Source: Bacillota bacterium
Lineage (GTDB): Bacteria; Bacillota; Clostridia; Acetivibrionales; DSM-2933
Assembly: GCA_030705945.1 (NCBI GenBank)
Contig: JAUZPS010000049.1
Span: forward strand, 1 to 15,909
Direction: 5' to 3'
DNA: 15,909 bases
This document shows, piece after piece, positions 15,645-15,909 of this stretch. A program made the position numbers and the translations under genes. Below the pieces are notes generated by a model that saw only the letters and a list, made by a program, of their open reading frames with translations, was not told the DNA's origin and searched no databases. Position 1 is the first letter of the stretch, and every line of letters starts with the position of its first letter.

Positions 15645-15690
15645 ACCTAATGGCATAGAATTTAATTCTATGCCATTAGGTCTATTTGAA
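15645..15690 (+). terminator. Terminator after ilvN
   Basis: ACCTAATGGCATAGAATT (15645-15662) and AATTCTATGCCATTAGGT (15664-15681) form a perfect 18-bp inverted repeat around one base; in practice the loop would be AATTTAATT. The following CTATTT is a weak T-tract. It probably ends the aroC-ilvBN transcript and may also act on the opposite strand. Confidence 0.75.
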
Positions 15691-15718
15691 ATAAAATTGA
15701 TATTTGCTTCATCATTTT

Positions 15719-15773
15719 AGACTGCATCAAAAGAAAACTTATAAACTTGAACAAGGAATTTTTTAAACGCTCT
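15719..15773 (+). repeat. Dispersed repeat copy E, internally deleted (55 bp)
   Basis: Its two ends match copy D (AGACTGCATCAAAAGAAAAC on the left; TAAACTTGAACAAGGAATTT and TTTTAAACGCTCT on the right), but about 40 central bases are missing. In D, the missing stretch is bounded by two CTTA tetranucleotides, and E keeps exactly one, so the loss fits slippage or recombination between them. The stem and the TATAAT box are gone, and the ends are more diverged, so this is a decayed copy. Confidence 0.75.
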
Positions 15774-15781
15774 TTGATAAC

Positions 15782-15909
15782 TTATACATTCTCAATCGCT
15801 TCTGTCGCGAGCCCATCGGTATTTTCGTTTTCATTAGAACTATTTGGCAGTTGAACAATTCTAAGTTTCAAATCAATAACCAAGCTTTCATCATATGTTT
15901 GGAATGCCC
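15782..15909 (-). CDS. Unidentified protein, C-terminal fragment
   Basis: An open minus-strand frame enters from the right edge and ends at TAA (complement of 15782-15784), giving 41 residues. The readable part includes FQTYDESLVIDLKLRIVQLP, followed by a polar Ser/Asn/Glu-rich tail (NSSNENENTDG) and LATEAIENV. An alternating, beta-like stretch before an acidic tail is all that can be said. I do not recognise the family. The two other minus-strand frames contain early stops, which supports this one as coding. It converges on the ilvN terminator, and decayed repeat E lies 8 bases past its stop. Confidence 0.6.
   Translation of the reverse strand, partial: AFQTYDESLVIDLKLRIVQLPNSSNENENTDGLATEAIENV

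Noticed and set aside
822..15773. CRISPR array
   Set aside because: The repeats are kilobases apart, vary in length and orientation, and are not regularly spaced.

Overview
The window is AT-rich, low-GC Gram-positive DNA. Strong purine-rich ribosome binding sites, rho-independent terminators and the gene content (full-length cobalamin-dependent MetH, clostridial-type IlvB, a DUF2680-like secreted protein, a copper-amine-oxidase-N-like surface protein) point to the Clostridia, probably Clostridium sensu lato. This is inference from protein style; no 16S or tRNA gene is present.

Layout. 1-810: 3' part of a class-C beta-lactamase/PBP-like serine hydrolase gene. 811-1305: gene-free, with repeat copy A, a hairpin and a pair of operator-like direct repeats. 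1306-3466: two-gene MacB/FtsX-type ABC exporter (permease, then ATPase) closed by a strong terminator. 3727-5259: secreted protein with three pre-peptidase-C-like repeats and a C-terminal copper-amine-oxidase-N-like domain. 5430-5945 (minus): small secreted helical protein with two LVKEGK repeats, converging on the previous gene at a shared bidirectional terminator. 6307-6912: Mn-type superoxide dismutase. 7212-7421: small BFD-like [2Fe-2S] protein. 7503-8144 (minus): unrecognised protein with an L,D-transpeptidase-like His...SxGC motif and no signal peptide. 8602-12252: metH. 12528-15628: probable operon aroC-ilvB-ilvN (chorismate synthase, then acetolactate synthase large and small subunits) closed by a long perfect hairpin. 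15782-15909 (minus): C-terminal end of an unidentified gene.

The right half is amino-acid metabolism: methionine and folate one-carbon metabolism, the last step to chorismate, and the first step of branched-chain synthesis. The left half is cell surface, export and stress.

The feature that ties the window together is a dispersed repeat of about 93-103 bp, present five times (A minus strand; B, C, D plus strand; E internally deleted), always between genes. It has imperfect terminal inverted repeats (AGGTAGTATCAAAAAA / TTTTTTGAAACGCCCT), an internal stem that keeps pairing through compensatory changes between copies, and an extended -10 promoter-like box. The three plus-strand full copies each lie upstream of a plus-strand gene (BFD protein, metH, aroC). 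It looks like a MITE-type or structured intergenic element and is the most interesting thing here. I saw no CRISPR array, phage module, toxin-antitoxin pair, tRNA or known riboswitch.
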